Counted from the stretch's first letter, positions 53,783 to 63,038 are shown. The stretch: DNA of 64,000 nucleotides from Shimia sp. (GCA_024224295.1 JAAENN010000118.1:1-64000), one strand, 5' to 3'. The notes: generated by a model not told the origin, from the letters alone. Numbers and translations: made by a program.

Positions 53783-54574
53783 ATGCTTAAGAAACTTAGC
53801 ATTGCTGCTTTGGCCGCCCTGTCCTTCTCGGCAGGTGGCGCGATGGCAGCGGGTGGCGCAGGCCACATCGAAGACATCAACTTCTCCTTCGAGGGTCCGT
53901 TTGGCAAGTTCGACCAGAACCAGCTGCAACGTGGTCTTCAGGTCTACACCGAGGTGTGCTCGGCGTGTCACGGCCTGAAGTACGTGCCACTGCGCACACT
54001 GGCGGACGAAGGTGGTCCACACCTGCCAGAAGATCAGGTGCGTGCCTATGCAGCCCAGTTCGACATCTTTGATCCAGAGCTGGACGATGATCGCCCACGC
54101 GCGCCGACCGACCACTTCCGAGAAAGTGGTCTGGCCGAAGCGCCTGACCTGAGCCTGATGGCGAAGGCACGTGCGGGCTTCCACGGTCCTCAGGGCACCG
54201 GCATCAACCAGCTGGTTAAAGGCATGGGTGGCGCAGAATACATCTACTCTCTCTTGGCTGGGTACACTGGCGAAGAGAAAGAAGAAGCAGGCACCACCTT
54301 CTATGAGAACACTGCCTTCCCAGGTGGCTGGATTGCCATGGCACCGCCTCTGTATGGTGAGGATGTGGAGTACGCCGACGGCCACTCCAATTCCCTGCAC
54401 CACGAAGCAGAAGACGTGTCTGCCTTCCTGATGTGGACCGCAGAACCAAAAATGATGGCGCGCCAGCGTGCAGGCCTGACCGGCGTTCTGTTCCTGACCT
54501 TGCTCAGCGTGTTGCTCTACCTGACCAACAAGAAGCTCTGGGCGCCGATCAAGGGCAAAAAACTCAACCTCTGA
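53783..54574 (+). CDS. petC: cytochrome c1 of the bc1 complex
   Basis: 263 residues. Signal peptide ([18 protein letters not shown]), a c-type heme site (CSACHGL), and a C-terminal membrane anchor ([16 protein letters not shown]). The [17 protein letters not shown] region is typical of cytochrome c1 and contains the Met heme ligand. Last gene of the operon, followed by a strong terminator. Confidence 0.96.
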   Translation: MLKKLSIAALAALSFSAGGAMAAGGAGHIEDINFSFEGPFGKFDQNQLQRGLQVYTEVCSACHGLKYVPLRTLADEGGPHLPEDQVRAYAAQFDIFDPELDDDRPRAPTDHFRESGLAEAPDLSLMAKARAGFHGPQGTGINQLVKGMGGAEYIYSLLAGYTGEEKEEAGTTFYENTAFPGGWIAMAPPLYGEDVEYADGHSNSLHHEAEDVSAFLMWTAEPKMMARQRAGLTGVLFLTLLSVLLYLTNKKLWAPIKGKKLNL

Positions 54575-54598
54575 TGAGTTGATCCATATCTAACATTT

Positions 54599-54636
54599 AG
54601 CGCCCCGCTGGTTCCGCCTGCGGGGCGCTTTTTTGT
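54599..54636 (+). terminator. intrinsic terminator of petABC
   Basis: AGCGCCCCGC / GCGGGGCGCT, a 10-bp stem with an 11-base loop followed by TTTTTTG, 25 bases past petC. Confidence 0.92.
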
Positions 54637-54902
54637 TTGGCCTTCTGCTTTTGGCTAAATGCTGGGTCTTAATGGGCCTGTATCGCTTTTGAGCAACCAA
54701 AAAGCAGGGGTACTGCCTGTTGCGGTAAAGGGACGGACGCAGGTAGCGTGTTTGCACAGGGTAGCGATCTCAAAGAAAGCCGGCCTGAAAAAGCTTGATC
54801 GCCCAAGTGATGTTTGGAGCAAAACCGAGCGCAAGATCCTGTTGAAAGCTAAAGCGCGCAAGTCATTTGTGTCAGCGCAGGTTTTGGCAATGTAGTAGGC
54901 AA
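54637..54902. other. intergenic region without a supported gene
   Basis: From petC to rpmJ (54575-54957) there is no convincing gene. A 78-codon open frame exists at 54659-54895 on the plus strand, without a ribosome-binding site or recognisable domain; it has Lys/Arg-rich content (LLKAKARKSF) and may be a decayed fragment or chance. I see no tRNA, riboswitch or repeat here. Confidence 0.5.
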
Positions 54903-54930
54903 CAAAAAAGCCGCCTAAAAGGCGGCTTCT
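54903..54930 (-). terminator. terminator of rpmJ
   Basis: AAGCCGCC / GGCGGCTT with a 5-base loop, followed on the minus strand by TTTTTTG, 28 bases past the rpmJ stop. Confidence 0.85.
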
Positions 54931-54957
54931 TCATCGTTGTGATGTAAGTCCTGAGAC

Positions 54958-55083
54958 TTAGCCCTGACGCGCTTTGAAGCGACGCTGGGTCTTGTTGATC
55001 ACGTAAACGCGGCCCTTGCGGCGCACGATCCGGCAGTCGCGGTGCCGGTTCTTGAGCGAGCGGAGCGAGTTCTTGACCTTCAT
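54958..55083 (-). CDS. rpmJ: 50S ribosomal protein L36
   Basis: 41-residue basic protein, [20 protein letters not shown] at the start and [12 protein letters not shown] at the end. It has a single Cys and lacks the zinc-binding Cys/His set of the classic form, so it is the zinc-independent (YkgO-type) L36 usual in alphaproteobacteria. The ATG at 55083 follows AGGAGAAGG; the longer frame to 55140 is not used. Confidence 0.95.
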   Translation of the reverse strand: MKVKNSLRSLKNRHRDCRIVRRKGRVYVINKTQRRFKARQG

Positions 55084-55159
55084 GGGCCTTCTCCTCATTT
55101 CGCGGCGCTGCAGTGCGCCTGGGGTTACGGGACCTCTCAAATGAGAGGCGATGAATTCA

Positions 55160-55234
55160 TGGTGGGCGATACTGGGATCGAACCAGTGACCCCTTCGATG
55201 TCAACGAAGTGCTCTACCGCTGAGCTAATCGCCC
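55160..55234 (-). tRNA. tRNA-Val (GAC anticodon)
   Basis: On the minus strand, acceptor GGGCGAT / ATCGCCC, D arm TAGCTCAGCGGTAGAGC, anticodon stem CTTCG / CGAAG with loop TTGACAT (anticodon GAC), T arm GGTTCGATCCC. The 3' CCA is encoded (55160-55162). Confidence 0.97.
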
Positions 55235-55383
55235 TTTACCGACGTATGTTTAGTACCCCCTAACAAAAGGGGGCGCGGAAAACCCGCGCCGGTGGCGGTC
55301 TCTATAAAAGGAGTCGCAGGGGGGATCAAGGGCTTTTGGCCTAGTAATTTTTGCGTCTATAGTTTGAGGGAACAGGAGAGATG

Positions 55384-56247
55384 ATGCAAACCGCCGCTTA
55401 CCGCATTTTTGAGCCTAAAACCGTGCAAACTTCGGTGGTTTTTGCCTCGCCGCACAGTGGGTGCGACTACCCTGAGTGGTTTGTCCGTCGCTCTTTACTC
55501 AATGCGCACACGATTCGCTCGTCTGAGGACGCCTATGTCGACCAACTTTTTGCCGACGCCCCAAAATTTGGCGCGCCTTTTTTGGTCGCCCGCGCCCCTC
55601 GCGCTCTTTTGGATCTAAACCGCGCTGCTGAAGAGCTAGACCCAGCCCTTATTCAAGGCGTGCGAAAAGTGGGGCACAACCCGCGCGTCGCCTCTGGCCT
55701 GGGCGTGATTCCCCGCGTGGTGGCGAACGGACGTGCGATCTATCACGGTAAGATGCCTCGCGCAGAGGCGGATGGGCGCATTGAAACCTACTGGCGCCCC
55801 TACCACAACGCGCTTAAAGGGCTGTTGGCCGCCGCAAAGCAAGAGTTTGGCGAGGCCATATTGATCGATTGCCATTCCATGCCTCGCGAGGCGGTGGAGG
55901 GCGCCCTGCGCCGCGGTATGAAGCGTCCCGAAATTGTTCTGGGCGATCGTTTCGGCGCTGCCGCGGACGTCGAGCTGGTGGACCAGATCGAAGCCGCATT
56001 TCTGAAGGCCGGCTTTGTGGTGTCTCGCAACACGCCTTTTGCCGGCGCTTACGTGACTCAGCATTACGGCCGCCCGCTTAAGGCGCAGCACGCTGTGCAA
56101 ATCGAAATTGACCGCTCGCTCTACATGGATGAGGCCAAAATCGAACCGCATTCTGGTTTCAACGATTTCCGCGCCAGCCTATCCGAGGTCGTTGCTCAAA
56201 TCGCCCGCTTGGGGCAGCCTGACACCAACAGCCTCGCTGCGGAATAA
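55384..56247 (+). CDS. N-formylglutamate amidohydrolase family protein
   Basis: 287 residues. VFASPHSGCDYP (metal-binding His), SSEDAYVDQLF, VARAPRALLDLNRAAEELD, ILIDCHSMP and VQIEIDRSLYM are the family landmarks. The enzyme class (HutG/N-formylglutamate deformylase) releases formate and glutamate in histidine breakdown, but no hut genes are here, so another N-acyl substrate is possible. The second of two adjacent ATG codons (55384) has better spacing to AGGAG. It ends 63 bases before pncA. Confidence 0.87.
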   Translation: MQTAAYRIFEPKTVQTSVVFASPHSGCDYPEWFVRRSLLNAHTIRSSEDAYVDQLFADAPKFGAPFLVARAPRALLDLNRAAEELDPALIQGVRKVGHNPRVASGLGVIPRVVANGRAIYHGKMPRAEADGRIETYWRPYHNALKGLLAAAKQEFGEAILIDCHSMPREAVEGALRRGMKRPEIVLGDRFGAAADVELVDQIEAAFLKAGFVVSRNTPFAGAYVTQHYGRPLKAQHAVQIEIDRSLYMDEAKIEPHSGFNDFRASLSEVVAQIARLGQPDTNSLAAE

Positions 56248-56310
56248 CCCCAACCCGTTGACCTGCCTCGCAGGCTTGGTAAGGCTTGTCTCAAAGACGA
56301 GGAGACCCAC

Positions 56311-56907
56311 ATGGCCAGTGCTTTGATTGTAATTGATGTGCAGAATGACTTCTGCCCAGGCGGTGCGTTAGCTGTGCCCGAGGGCGATTTGATTGTACCC
56401 GGTATCAACGCCCTGATGGATGATTTTGACACCGTTGTCCTGACCCAGGATTGGCACCCGGCGGGGCACTCCTCTTTTGCCAGCAGTCACGCTGGCAAGT
56501 CTCCGTATGAGCTTGCTGAAATGCCCTATGGTCCGCAGGTGCTCTGGCCCGATCATTGCGTGCAAGGCAGTGGGGGGGCTGACCTGCACGCTGACCTCAA
56601 CGTGACCCGCGCCAATGTCATCATCCGCAAAGGCACCAACCCGGCCATCGACAGTTATTCTGCTTTTTTTGAGAACGATCAGACAACTCCTACCGGTTTG
56701 GAAGGGTACTTAAAGTCTCTGGGCGTCACGGAGGTCACCATGGTAGGTCTCGCGACCGATTTTTGCGTCCAGTTCTCCGCGCTGGATGCGGTGCGGCTGG
56801 GCTTGGAGGTGACCCTCCGTGAGGACCTCTGCCGCGCAATCGCTCTCGATGGCTCGTTGCAGACCGCACAAATTGCCATGGACGAAGCGGGTATTTCTCG
56901 TATTTGA
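56311..56907 (+). CDS. pncA: nicotinamidase
   Basis: Hydrolyses nicotinamide to nicotinate in the NAD salvage route. 198 residues, isochorismatase fold. Catalytic triad: Asp in VIDVQNDFCPGG, Lys in IIRKGT, Cys in ATDFCV. Metal ligands in DWHPAGHSSF. GAGGAG upstream of the ATG. pncB, the next enzyme of the pathway, is 2.4 kb downstream on the same strand. Confidence 0.94.
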   Translation: MASALIVIDVQNDFCPGGALAVPEGDLIVPGINALMDDFDTVVLTQDWHPAGHSSFASSHAGKSPYELAEMPYGPQVLWPDHCVQGSGGADLHADLNVTRANVIIRKGTNPAIDSYSAFFENDQTTPTGLEGYLKSLGVTEVTMVGLATDFCVQFSALDAVRLGLEVTLREDLCRAIALDGSLQTAQIAMDEAGISRI

Positions 56908-56980
56908 GGCAAAAAATTCTTGGTTTGTTAACCAGTCATCGGGCATTTTCCCTTCGTTAGGTGTTGGAGAAGATGGGGAA

Positions 56981-59224
56981 ATGGCGGCAGAAATTCACGA
57001 GCTCAACCGGGCCTTAGAGGCTTTTGATCGGCGTAGCACGCCGGCAGGGTTGCTTGTGCGCTACGCCCGTGGTCGCTTGCGTTATTTCATCAGCCGCCAA
57101 TCCCTGACGGTCTTTGGCGCCCTGGTGCTCACCTTCGCTGTTTCGCTTCAGATTGGCCTGCTGGCCTTATGCTTTGCCACCGTTGGAGAATTGCTGGACT
57201 ATCATCTTCTGCGTAGCGTGGAGAAAAAGATGCACCGTGGTGCGTCAGTTGACAGCTTGCTGCGCGCAACTACGGTGACAGCAGCGGTGCAAGCCGTAGG
57301 CATGTCGACCTTTGTGGCCACACTTTGGTTGGCGATCCCCCGCGAAGCTGCGCTGTTGCTCTGCCTCGCCTACTTGGCGGCAGGCGGTGTGAATGCCATT
57401 ATGTCGCTGGCTTATCATCGCAGAGCAGGACTGGTGAGGCTCATAATCTACGGCACAACAACCCTCCTATTGTTTGCCGCTGACTTCTATGTGCTTGACT
57501 ACCAGCGAGATCAATTCTTCTACAACGTTGCGGCAACGCTCATGGTCGCCTACACCATGCTGCCCTTTGTCAGCTACGTGACCACTGGCCGTCTGCGTGA
57601 CCTGCGCCAACAGCGTCGACAGATTGAACAAGGGCTGGAACTGGCCAAGACCAATGCTGCCCTGCTGGCGCGTCAGCGAGAAGGTCGCTTCTTGTCCTCC
57701 ATCGCGGAAAATGCGCTCGACAGCATCATCATGCTAGACGCGGATGCCAACACGCTCTGGGTCAACCCAGCCTTCACTCGCAAAACGGGCTACAAGCTGT
57801 CCGATGTGGTGGGCAAACATCCCTCCGACTACCTGCATGGCCCACGATCAGACCCGGCTACCCTTGAGCGCTTCACCACTGCCATTAATGAGGGCGTCAG
57901 CGCGCACGGCGAAAACGTAAACTACACCAAGATCGGCACGCCGTTCTGGGTAGAAACCAACCTTTCCCCGGTCTTTGATGACAGTGGAAAGCTGGAGATG
58001 GTGATTTCCGTGGACCGAGACATCACGCTTAAAAAACATCGCGAGGCAGAACTGGCCGAAGCGAAACGTGCGGCTGAACAAGGCGAACGTGCCAAGACTG
58101 CTTTCCTCGCCACGATGAGCCATGAAATCCGCACGCCGATGAATGGCATCATTGGAATGTCTGACTTGCTTAGTGACGCCAAACTCAGCTCGGAGGAAGC
58201 CCTCTATGTGCAGACTATTCGCCATTCCTCCGAGGCGTTGCTGACCATCATCAACGACATTCTCGACTTCTCCAAGCTGCAGGACGGCCACCTTAAGATC
58301 AGCTCGGTGGCTTTTGAGTTGCAGCCTTGTATGGATGAGGTCATGAACCTGATGCGTCCTCAGGCGGCGGCCAAAGGCATTCCCCTCAATGTGGAATGTG
58401 CCGAAAATCTGCCAAGAACCGTATGGGGCGATGATGGACGGTTGCGCCAAATCCTTGTGAACATCATCGGAAACGCCATCAAATTCACCGAATCCGGCAG
58501 CGTGACCGTGCATGTCGGCACCGCGAAGGAAGGCCCGGACCATGGTTTGGAGATTTCTGTAACGGACACTGGTATTGGCATTGCGCCGGATCGCATCGAA
58601 CATGTGTTTGATCAATTTGCCCAAGCAGACGCTGCCACCACCCGTCGTTTTGGCGGCACAGGTCTAGGACTTGCCATCTCACGTCAACTGGCCCGTATGA
58701 TGGGCGGTGACGTCATCGCCACCAGTGCGGTGAATTTCGGCAGTTGTTTTGTGACCACCGTCGACTTTCCGGAGGTCAATCTCCCGGCCAAACGCGTCGT
58801 CGATCCGGATGTGCTGCCAGATGCCGCGGCCTTTGCAGGCACAACGGTGCTCCTGGCAGAGGACAACCGCACCAACCGCTTCTTGGTACAGAAGCTGCTT
58901 AAAGACTTGCCGCTCACCTTGATCACCGCCGTAAATGGCAAGGAGGCGGTAGAGAAGGTGAGGAAGCACAAGCCGGAAGTGGTTCTGATGGACATGTCCA
59001 TGCCTGAAATGGACGGTCTCGACGCCACCCGCTTCATTCGCAATCACATCCCGGTTCAGCCGTATATCATCGCCCTAACTGCTAACGCTTACCGCAGCGA
59101 TCGGCAGGCGTGTTTTGAGGCGGGCATGAACGGCTTCCTTCCCAAGCCGGTGCGCCGGAGTGACCTTCTGAAAGCCATTGCACAGGGGCTGGAAAGTCGC
59201 ACCCGTGTGGTTCCGTCGCGTTGA
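56981..59224 (+). CDS. hybrid sensor histidine kinase between pncA and pncB
   Basis: Membrane-bound two-component kinase, 747 residues from the ATG at 56981. Domains: about five hydrophobic helices (residues 35-200), a short coiled coil, a PAS domain (about 230-345, IAENALDSIIMLDAD to FWVETNLSPVFDD), HisKA with phospho-acceptor His381 (TMSHEIRTPMNG), HATPase_c (about 490-610, GTGLGLAISRQLARMMGG), and a C-terminal receiver with Asp671 (VLMDMSMPEMDG). There is no output domain and no response regulator or Hpt gene nearby, so it is an orphan. It lies 73 bases after pncA and 75 before pncB. The open frame reaches back into pncA, but only 56981 gives a sensible N-terminus. Confidence 0.88.
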   Translation: MAAEIHELNRALEAFDRRSTPAGLLVRYARGRLRYFISRQSLTVFGALVLTFAVSLQIGLLALCFATVGELLDYHLLRSVEKKMHRGASVDSLLRATTVTAAVQAVGMSTFVATLWLAIPREAALLLCLAYLAAGGVNAIMSLAYHRRAGLVRLIIYGTTTLLLFAADFYVLDYQRDQFFYNVAATLMVAYTMLPFVSYVTTGRLRDLRQQRRQIEQGLELAKTNAALLARQREGRFLSSIAENALDSIIMLDADANTLWVNPAFTRKTGYKLSDVVGKHPSDYLHGPRSDPATLERFTTAINEGVSAHGENVNYTKIGTPFWVETNLSPVFDDSGKLEMVISVDRDITLKKHREAELAEAKRAAEQGERAKTAFLATMSHEIRTPMNGIIGMSDLLSDAKLSSEEALYVQTIRHSSEALLTIINDILDFSKLQDGHLKISSVAFELQPCMDEVMNLMRPQAAAKGIPLNVECAENLPRTVWGDDGRLRQILVNIIGNAIKFTESGSVTVHVGTAKEGPDHGLEISVTDTGIGIAPDRIEHVFDQFAQADAATTRRFGGTGLGLAISRQLARMMGGDVIATSAVNFGSCFVTTVDFPEVNLPAKRVVDPDVLPDAAAFAGTTVLLAEDNRTNRFLVQKLLKDLPLTLITAVNGKEAVEKVRKHKPEVVLMDMSMPEMDGLDATRFIRNHIPVQPYIIALTANAYRSDRQACFEAGMNGFLPKPVRRSDLLKAIAQGLESRTRVVPSR

Positions 59225-59299
59225 CGCAACCATAGGGGCTTCCAGACCCTTGGTTTTCTGGGTATCAACGGCGAAACAAGACTGTGAGGACCAAAAAAT

Positions 59300-60592
59300 A
59301 TGGTCGATATCGCCACCCGCGTCTGGAACCATAAATGGAAGATTGACCCCATTGTGCGGTCACTCATCGACAACGACTTCTACAAGTTGCTGATGTGCCA
59401 ATCGATTTTCCGCAATCGCCCTGACGCCCATGTTACCTTCAGTTTGATCAACCGCTCGTCCAACATTCGTCTGGCGGAACTGATTGACGAAGGTGAGTTG
59501 CGTGAACAGCTTGACCACATCCAATCGCTGTCACTGACCCGTGGCGAAAGCACTTTCCTGCGTGGCAACACCTTCTACGGCAAGCGCCAGATGTTCCGTT
59601 CCGACTTCATGGAGTGGTTCGAAAACATGCGTCTGCCGAATTATCATCTGGAGAAGCGCGATGGCCAGTATGAGCTGACCTTTGAGGGAAAATGGCACGA
59701 GGTCATGTTGTGGGAAATTCCGGCCTTGGCGGTGCTGATGGAACTGCGGGGCCGTGCGGTGCTGCACGACATGCGCAAATTTGAGCTGCAAGTGCTCTAC
59801 GCGCGCGCCATGACCAAGATGTGGGAGAAAATCGACCACCTGCGCACGCTGCCGGATCTGCGCATTGCTGATTTTGGCACCCGCCGACGTCATTCCTACC
59901 TGTGGCAGGATTGGTGTGTGCAGGCCATGGTCGAGGGGCTGGGTGACAAGTTTGTTGGCACCTCTAACTGCCTAATTGCGATGAAACGCGATCTGGAAGC
60001 GATCGGCACCAATGCACACGAGTTGCCTATGGTATTCTCTGCGCTTGCAGACTCCGACGCAGAGCTGCGCCAGGCGCCTTACAAAGTTCTTGCCGATTGG
60101 CATGAGGAGCACGAAGGTAATCTGCGTATCATCCTGCCAGATACTTATGGCACCGAAGGTTTTCTGCAGCGTGCGCCAGATTGGCTGGCGGGCTGGACAG
60201 GCATCCGCATCGACAGCGGTGATCCAGCAACAGGCGCTGAAATCGCCATCCGCTGGTGGAAAGAACGCGGCGAAGACCCGACCAAGAAACTGGTGATTTT
60301 CTCCGATGGCTTGGATACCGATAAAATTGCCGAGCTGCACACCCAGTTTGCGGGCCGTGTACGCGTGTCCTTCGGCTGGGGCACTCTGCTCACCAACGAC
60401 TTCCGCGGCCTGACCCAAAGTGACGGTCTCGCACCGTTCTCCATGGTCTGTAAGGCGATTAAGGCCAACGGCAAGCCTACCGTAAAGCTTTCTGACAACC
60501 CGAAGAAGGCGATGGGTCCATCCAGCGAGATCGAGCGCTACAAACGTGTGTTTGGCGTGGGTCAGCAGGACGAAATGGATGTGATTGTCTAA
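59300..60592 (+). CDS. pncB: nicotinate phosphoribosyltransferase
   Basis: Makes nicotinate mononucleotide from nicotinate and PRPP with ATP. 430 residues. N-terminal DNDFYKLLMCQ, the phospho-His region DFGTRRRHSYLWQ, and the RIDSGDPATGAEIA and FGWGTLLTNDFRGL motifs are typical. GAGGACC precedes the ATG. Its last 4 bases overlap the converging hydrolase gene. Confidence 0.95.
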   Translation: MVDIATRVWNHKWKIDPIVRSLIDNDFYKLLMCQSIFRNRPDAHVTFSLINRSSNIRLAELIDEGELREQLDHIQSLSLTRGESTFLRGNTFYGKRQMFRSDFMEWFENMRLPNYHLEKRDGQYELTFEGKWHEVMLWEIPALAVLMELRGRAVLHDMRKFELQVLYARAMTKMWEKIDHLRTLPDLRIADFGTRRRHSYLWQDWCVQAMVEGLGDKFVGTSNCLIAMKRDLEAIGTNAHELPMVFSALADSDAELRQAPYKVLADWHEEHEGNLRIILPDTYGTEGFLQRAPDWLAGWTGIRIDSGDPATGAEIAIRWWKERGEDPTKKLVIFSDGLDTDKIAELHTQFAGRVRVSFGWGTLLTNDFRGLTQSDGLAPFSMVCKAIKANGKPTVKLSDNPKKAMGPSSEIERYKRVFGVGQQDEMDVIV

Positions 60593-61497
60593 ACGGACTG
60601 CATCAGGAATGTCTGCACCAAAGCCACCGTGCTTGGGTCTCGCAAAATCCGCGTGTGGCCCAAGCCTTCGGTAACCTCAAGCTGCGCCCCGCCCCAAGCC
60701 TCAGCAACCTGTTGCCCGTCCGACAGAGGTACCTGGCGGTCCTCTCGGTCATGCAGGATCAGCGCGTCCTGAGCCAGAATTGACGCATTAAGCGGCGTAC
60801 GAAACTCATCAAATGCCCTTCCATACTGCGCCTCGATCAACGCCTGAGCCCGGCCTGTAACCTTGTCCGTCGCTCCAAGCATCCGCCCCGCCTGCGCCAG
60901 ATAAGTGCCCGGATACACTGGCGGCGCAATCAGAATTGCGCGTTTCGCCGACATTCCCAGCTGCAAAGCCGTCGCCAACGCCGAGCCGCCCATGGAATGA
61001 CCTATCACCGTATCAAACATGCCTTCCTGCGTGGCAAACATCTCCAGGGCATCGACAAAATCCGGCAGGCCCGCATTGCGCAAAGGCGACTTCCCATGCC
61101 CCGGCGCATCAAAGCCCAGCACTTCATAACCGGCGGCCACCAAGGGCTCCGCCATGCCGCTCAACTGGCTGACACGCCCGCCAAACCCATGCATCAAAAG
61201 CACTTTGGGATGCGGCCCGCTGCCCTCCGGTACCCAGCGGTACACCGATAAAAAACCCAAGGCGCCAAACCGCCGCCGGGTGTAGCGCGCCTGCGTCATG
61301 GCATGGCGTTCCCAATGGCGCACAGAGGGACGGGGAGGGGTGGTGAACAGATCTGCAAGCCGTGCCGCTGCCTTGTCCGGCGACGTACGGGACATCACCC
61401 ACATCTGGCTGCGCAGTGCTGCCATCATCGCCAGCTTTTTGATCTGAGGCAGCTTGCGCCGTCGCTGCGCTATGGAAGGAACACTGCTGTCGGTCAT
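60589..61497 (-). CDS. alpha/beta hydrolase
   Basis: 302 residues. Oxyanion motif MHGFGGRVSQL, nucleophile Ser in GHSMGGSAL, acid in LHDREDRQVPL and His in GLGHTRILRD form a complete catalytic set. Residues 1-90 are an extra basic, helical N-terminus (QRRRKLPQIKKL). The ATG at 61497 has AGGAGAG upstream. Divergent from the HxlR regulator, with three operator-like palindromes in between, so it is probably regulated by it. Substrate unknown. Confidence 0.85.
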   Translation of the reverse strand: MTDSSVPSIAQRRRKLPQIKKLAMMAALRSQMWVMSRTSPDKAAARLADLFTTPPRPSVRHWERHAMTQARYTRRRFGALGFLSVYRWVPEGSGPHPKVLLMHGFGGRVSQLSGMAEPLVAAGYEVLGFDAPGHGKSPLRNAGLPDFVDALEMFATQEGMFDTVIGHSMGGSALATALQLGMSAKRAILIAPPVYPGTYLAQAGRMLGATDKVTGRAQALIEAQYGRAFDEFRTPLNASILAQDALILHDREDRQVPLSDGQQVAEAWGGAQLEVTEGLGHTRILRDPSTVALVQTFLMQSV

Positions 61498-61526
61498 CAC
61501 TCTCTCCTGTGCCAATGGCACTCCGG

Positions 61527-61597
61527 GTTCTAAAATAGAACTTACATTGAGAGTCATAGGTTCTAAATTGGAACTGAGTCAAGTTCTGTTTTGGAAC
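61527..61597. promoter_or_regulatory. triple GTTC-N7-GAAC operator and hydrolase promoter
   Basis: Three palindromes lie at 61527-61541 (GTTCTAAAATAGAAC), 61560-61574 (GTTCTAAATTGGAAC) and 61583-61597 (GTTCTGTTTTGGAAC); centres are 33 and 23 bases apart. On the minus strand TTGACT (61577-61582) and CTATGA (61554-61559) form a -35/-10 pair with a 17-base spacer, and the middle palindrome exactly fills that spacer. This is a classic repressor layout, with HxlR (61627) the obvious candidate. Confidence 0.75.
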
Positions 61598-61626
61598 CTA
61601 TTGGGAAAATCTGACTAAGGTGCTAC

Positions 61627-62082
61627 ATGAAGCTTATGAAATGGACTGATCTCCCCAACGAAGGCTGCTCTGTGGCCCGCACCATGTCAGTGCTCGGCGA
61701 CCGCTGGACGCTGCTCATCCTTCGCGACACGCTCTTTGGCATCCGCCGCTTTGACGATATCCAAAAACGTCTGAAGATCACTCGACATTTGTTGTCAGAT
61801 CGACTTAAGCGATTGGAGAATCACGGCCTTTTGGAGCGCAAGCCCTATCAGGAGCGCCCGACTCGGTATGAATACCACCCGACACAAGCAGCGAGAGACT
61901 TTGTGCCAGTCATGCAAGCCATGACCGCTTGGGCACAGACCCACCTGCCGACCGAAAAGTCGGAACCGTATCGATTCCTCGATCGTGAAACCCGCCAACC
62001 GACCGATCCCAAGGTGATAGATGTCAACACTGGCGTCGAAATCACCTCACAGTCGATTTGGGTGGAAGCTAACCGGGATTAG
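61627..62082 (+). CDS. HxlR family regulator
   Basis: 151 residues, winged-helix DNA-binding protein. CSVARTMSVLGDRWTLLILRD, then RRFDDIQKRLKITRHLLSDRLKRLENHGLLER is the HxlR signature. The single Cys near residue 13 could serve as a redox or aldehyde sensor, as in some relatives. AAGG precedes the ATG. It probably represses the divergent hydrolase and itself. The last 4 bases overlap the converging kinase gene. Confidence 0.9.
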   Translation: MKLMKWTDLPNEGCSVARTMSVLGDRWTLLILRDTLFGIRRFDDIQKRLKITRHLLSDRLKRLENHGLLERKPYQERPTRYEYHPTQAARDFVPVMQAMTAWAQTHLPTEKSEPYRFLDRETRQPTDPKVIDVNTGVEITSQSIWVEANRD

Positions 62083-63038
62083 CCAAGATACCGCTGCGCC
62101 ATGGCAATGGCCCGCTCGGCATAGTCCCGCACTGCCGGATGATCATCGGCATAGCGCCCAATGACCCAGCCACAGGACGCCATCGCTCGCATCACGGTAA
62201 ACGCCAGCAACAGTTGCTCTGCATTCTCCGGTAACGCTCTTAAAGTGGCATAGCCGCGCAACAGTGCCGCACCCAAGGCCGACTCATTAGTCTGATCCCA
62301 ATTCTGGGACATGGCTACGCCCAATTCGTACATGCGGAAGCCAAACACACCGTCGTCAAAGTCGATCAGCCGCGTTTGCCCGTTCTGAACCAGCACGTTC
62401 TCCCGCAGAGCATCCGCATGTATCAAGCCAAAATCACCACCCGTCTCTGCATGCGCTCCAATCTCGGACCGCAGCTTCTCGCGGCAGGCCAGCAATAGCG
62501 CAGCCTCGTCCTCAGACAGGCTGGCATTCTCCCAAAACCGCCCCCAGGACGGTGTGTCGCCGAGCAGCGCGTCCAGATCCAAAACCTCCCGCTCAAATGC
62601 GTCGGGGCGCTCCATGGCGTCACTGGCCACATGCAACCGCGCCAGTTCTGCTCCCAAGCCTTCATGTAGCCGTTCCTGGTCCGCTTGAGGCATCGCCAGT
62701 TGAATACCGCCTTCTCCCAACGGTTCCCCTTCCAGCCAGGTCACCAGCGAGGCGACGCGTTCACCCCCAGTTGCCAGTACATCCCCGGCCAGGGTGCGAA
62801 TCGGCTGAGGCACCACCATACCGGCCGCGACCAAAGCCTCAGACCACCAAAGCTCAGAGCGGATCGCGTCATCGCTCTGATACCCGGGCCGATGCAGGCG
62901 CAACGCCGCGCGCTGCCCATCCGGCCCTGTCGCTTCCAGAACAATATTCTCGCGGTTTTTGATCAACCGAGGTGTCATGTTCACACCCCATGCCTTCAGC
63001 GCTTCTTGTGCGGCCACAATGGCTTCTTGATTGTTCAT
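62079..63038 (-). CDS. APH-fold kinase paired with a phospho-lyase-type aminotransferase
   Basis: 319 residues. N-lobe with NIVLEATGPDGQRAALRLHRP, catalytic loop LIHADALRENVLVQ, and metal-binding Asp in TRLIDFDDGVFGF. This fits the homoserine kinase II / hydroxylysine kinase (HYKK) branch of the APH superfamily. The ATGA overlap with the upstream aminotransferase couples the two. In vertebrates HYKK makes 5-phosphohydroxylysine for an AGXT2L-type phospho-lyase, and fused or adjacent bacterial homologues are known; the substrate here could be hydroxylysine, ethanolamine or another amino alcohol. Confidence 0.78.
   Translation of the reverse strand: MNNQEAIVAAQEALKAWGVNMTPRLIKNRENIVLEATGPDGQRAALRLHRPGYQSDDAIRSELWWSEALVAAGMVVPQPIRTLAGDVLATGGERVASLVTWLEGEPLGEGGIQLAMPQADQERLHEGLGAELARLHVASDAMERPDAFEREVLDLDALLGDTPSWGRFWENASLSEDEAALLLACREKLRSEIGAHAETGGDFGLIHADALRENVLVQNGQTRLIDFDDGVFGFRMYELGVAMSQNWDQTNESALGAALLRGYATLRALPENAEQLLLAFTVMRAMASCGWVIGRYADDHPAVRDYAERAIAMAQRYLG

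Noticed and set aside
54659-54895. 78-codon frame between petC and rpmJ
   Set aside because: No ribosome-binding site, no recognisable domain and unusual composition; mentioned only as content of the intergenic region.
55042-55263. 73-codon plus-strand frame across rpmJ leader and tRNA-Val
   Set aside because: The [15 protein letters not shown] sequence is the well-known false translation of a tRNA antisense strand.
55256-55290. Overlapping hairpins CCCCCT/AGGGGG and GGCGCGG/CCGCGCC upstream of tRNA-Val
   Set aside because: Short GC-rich stems without a T-run that are mutually exclusive; no gene end nearby needs a terminator.
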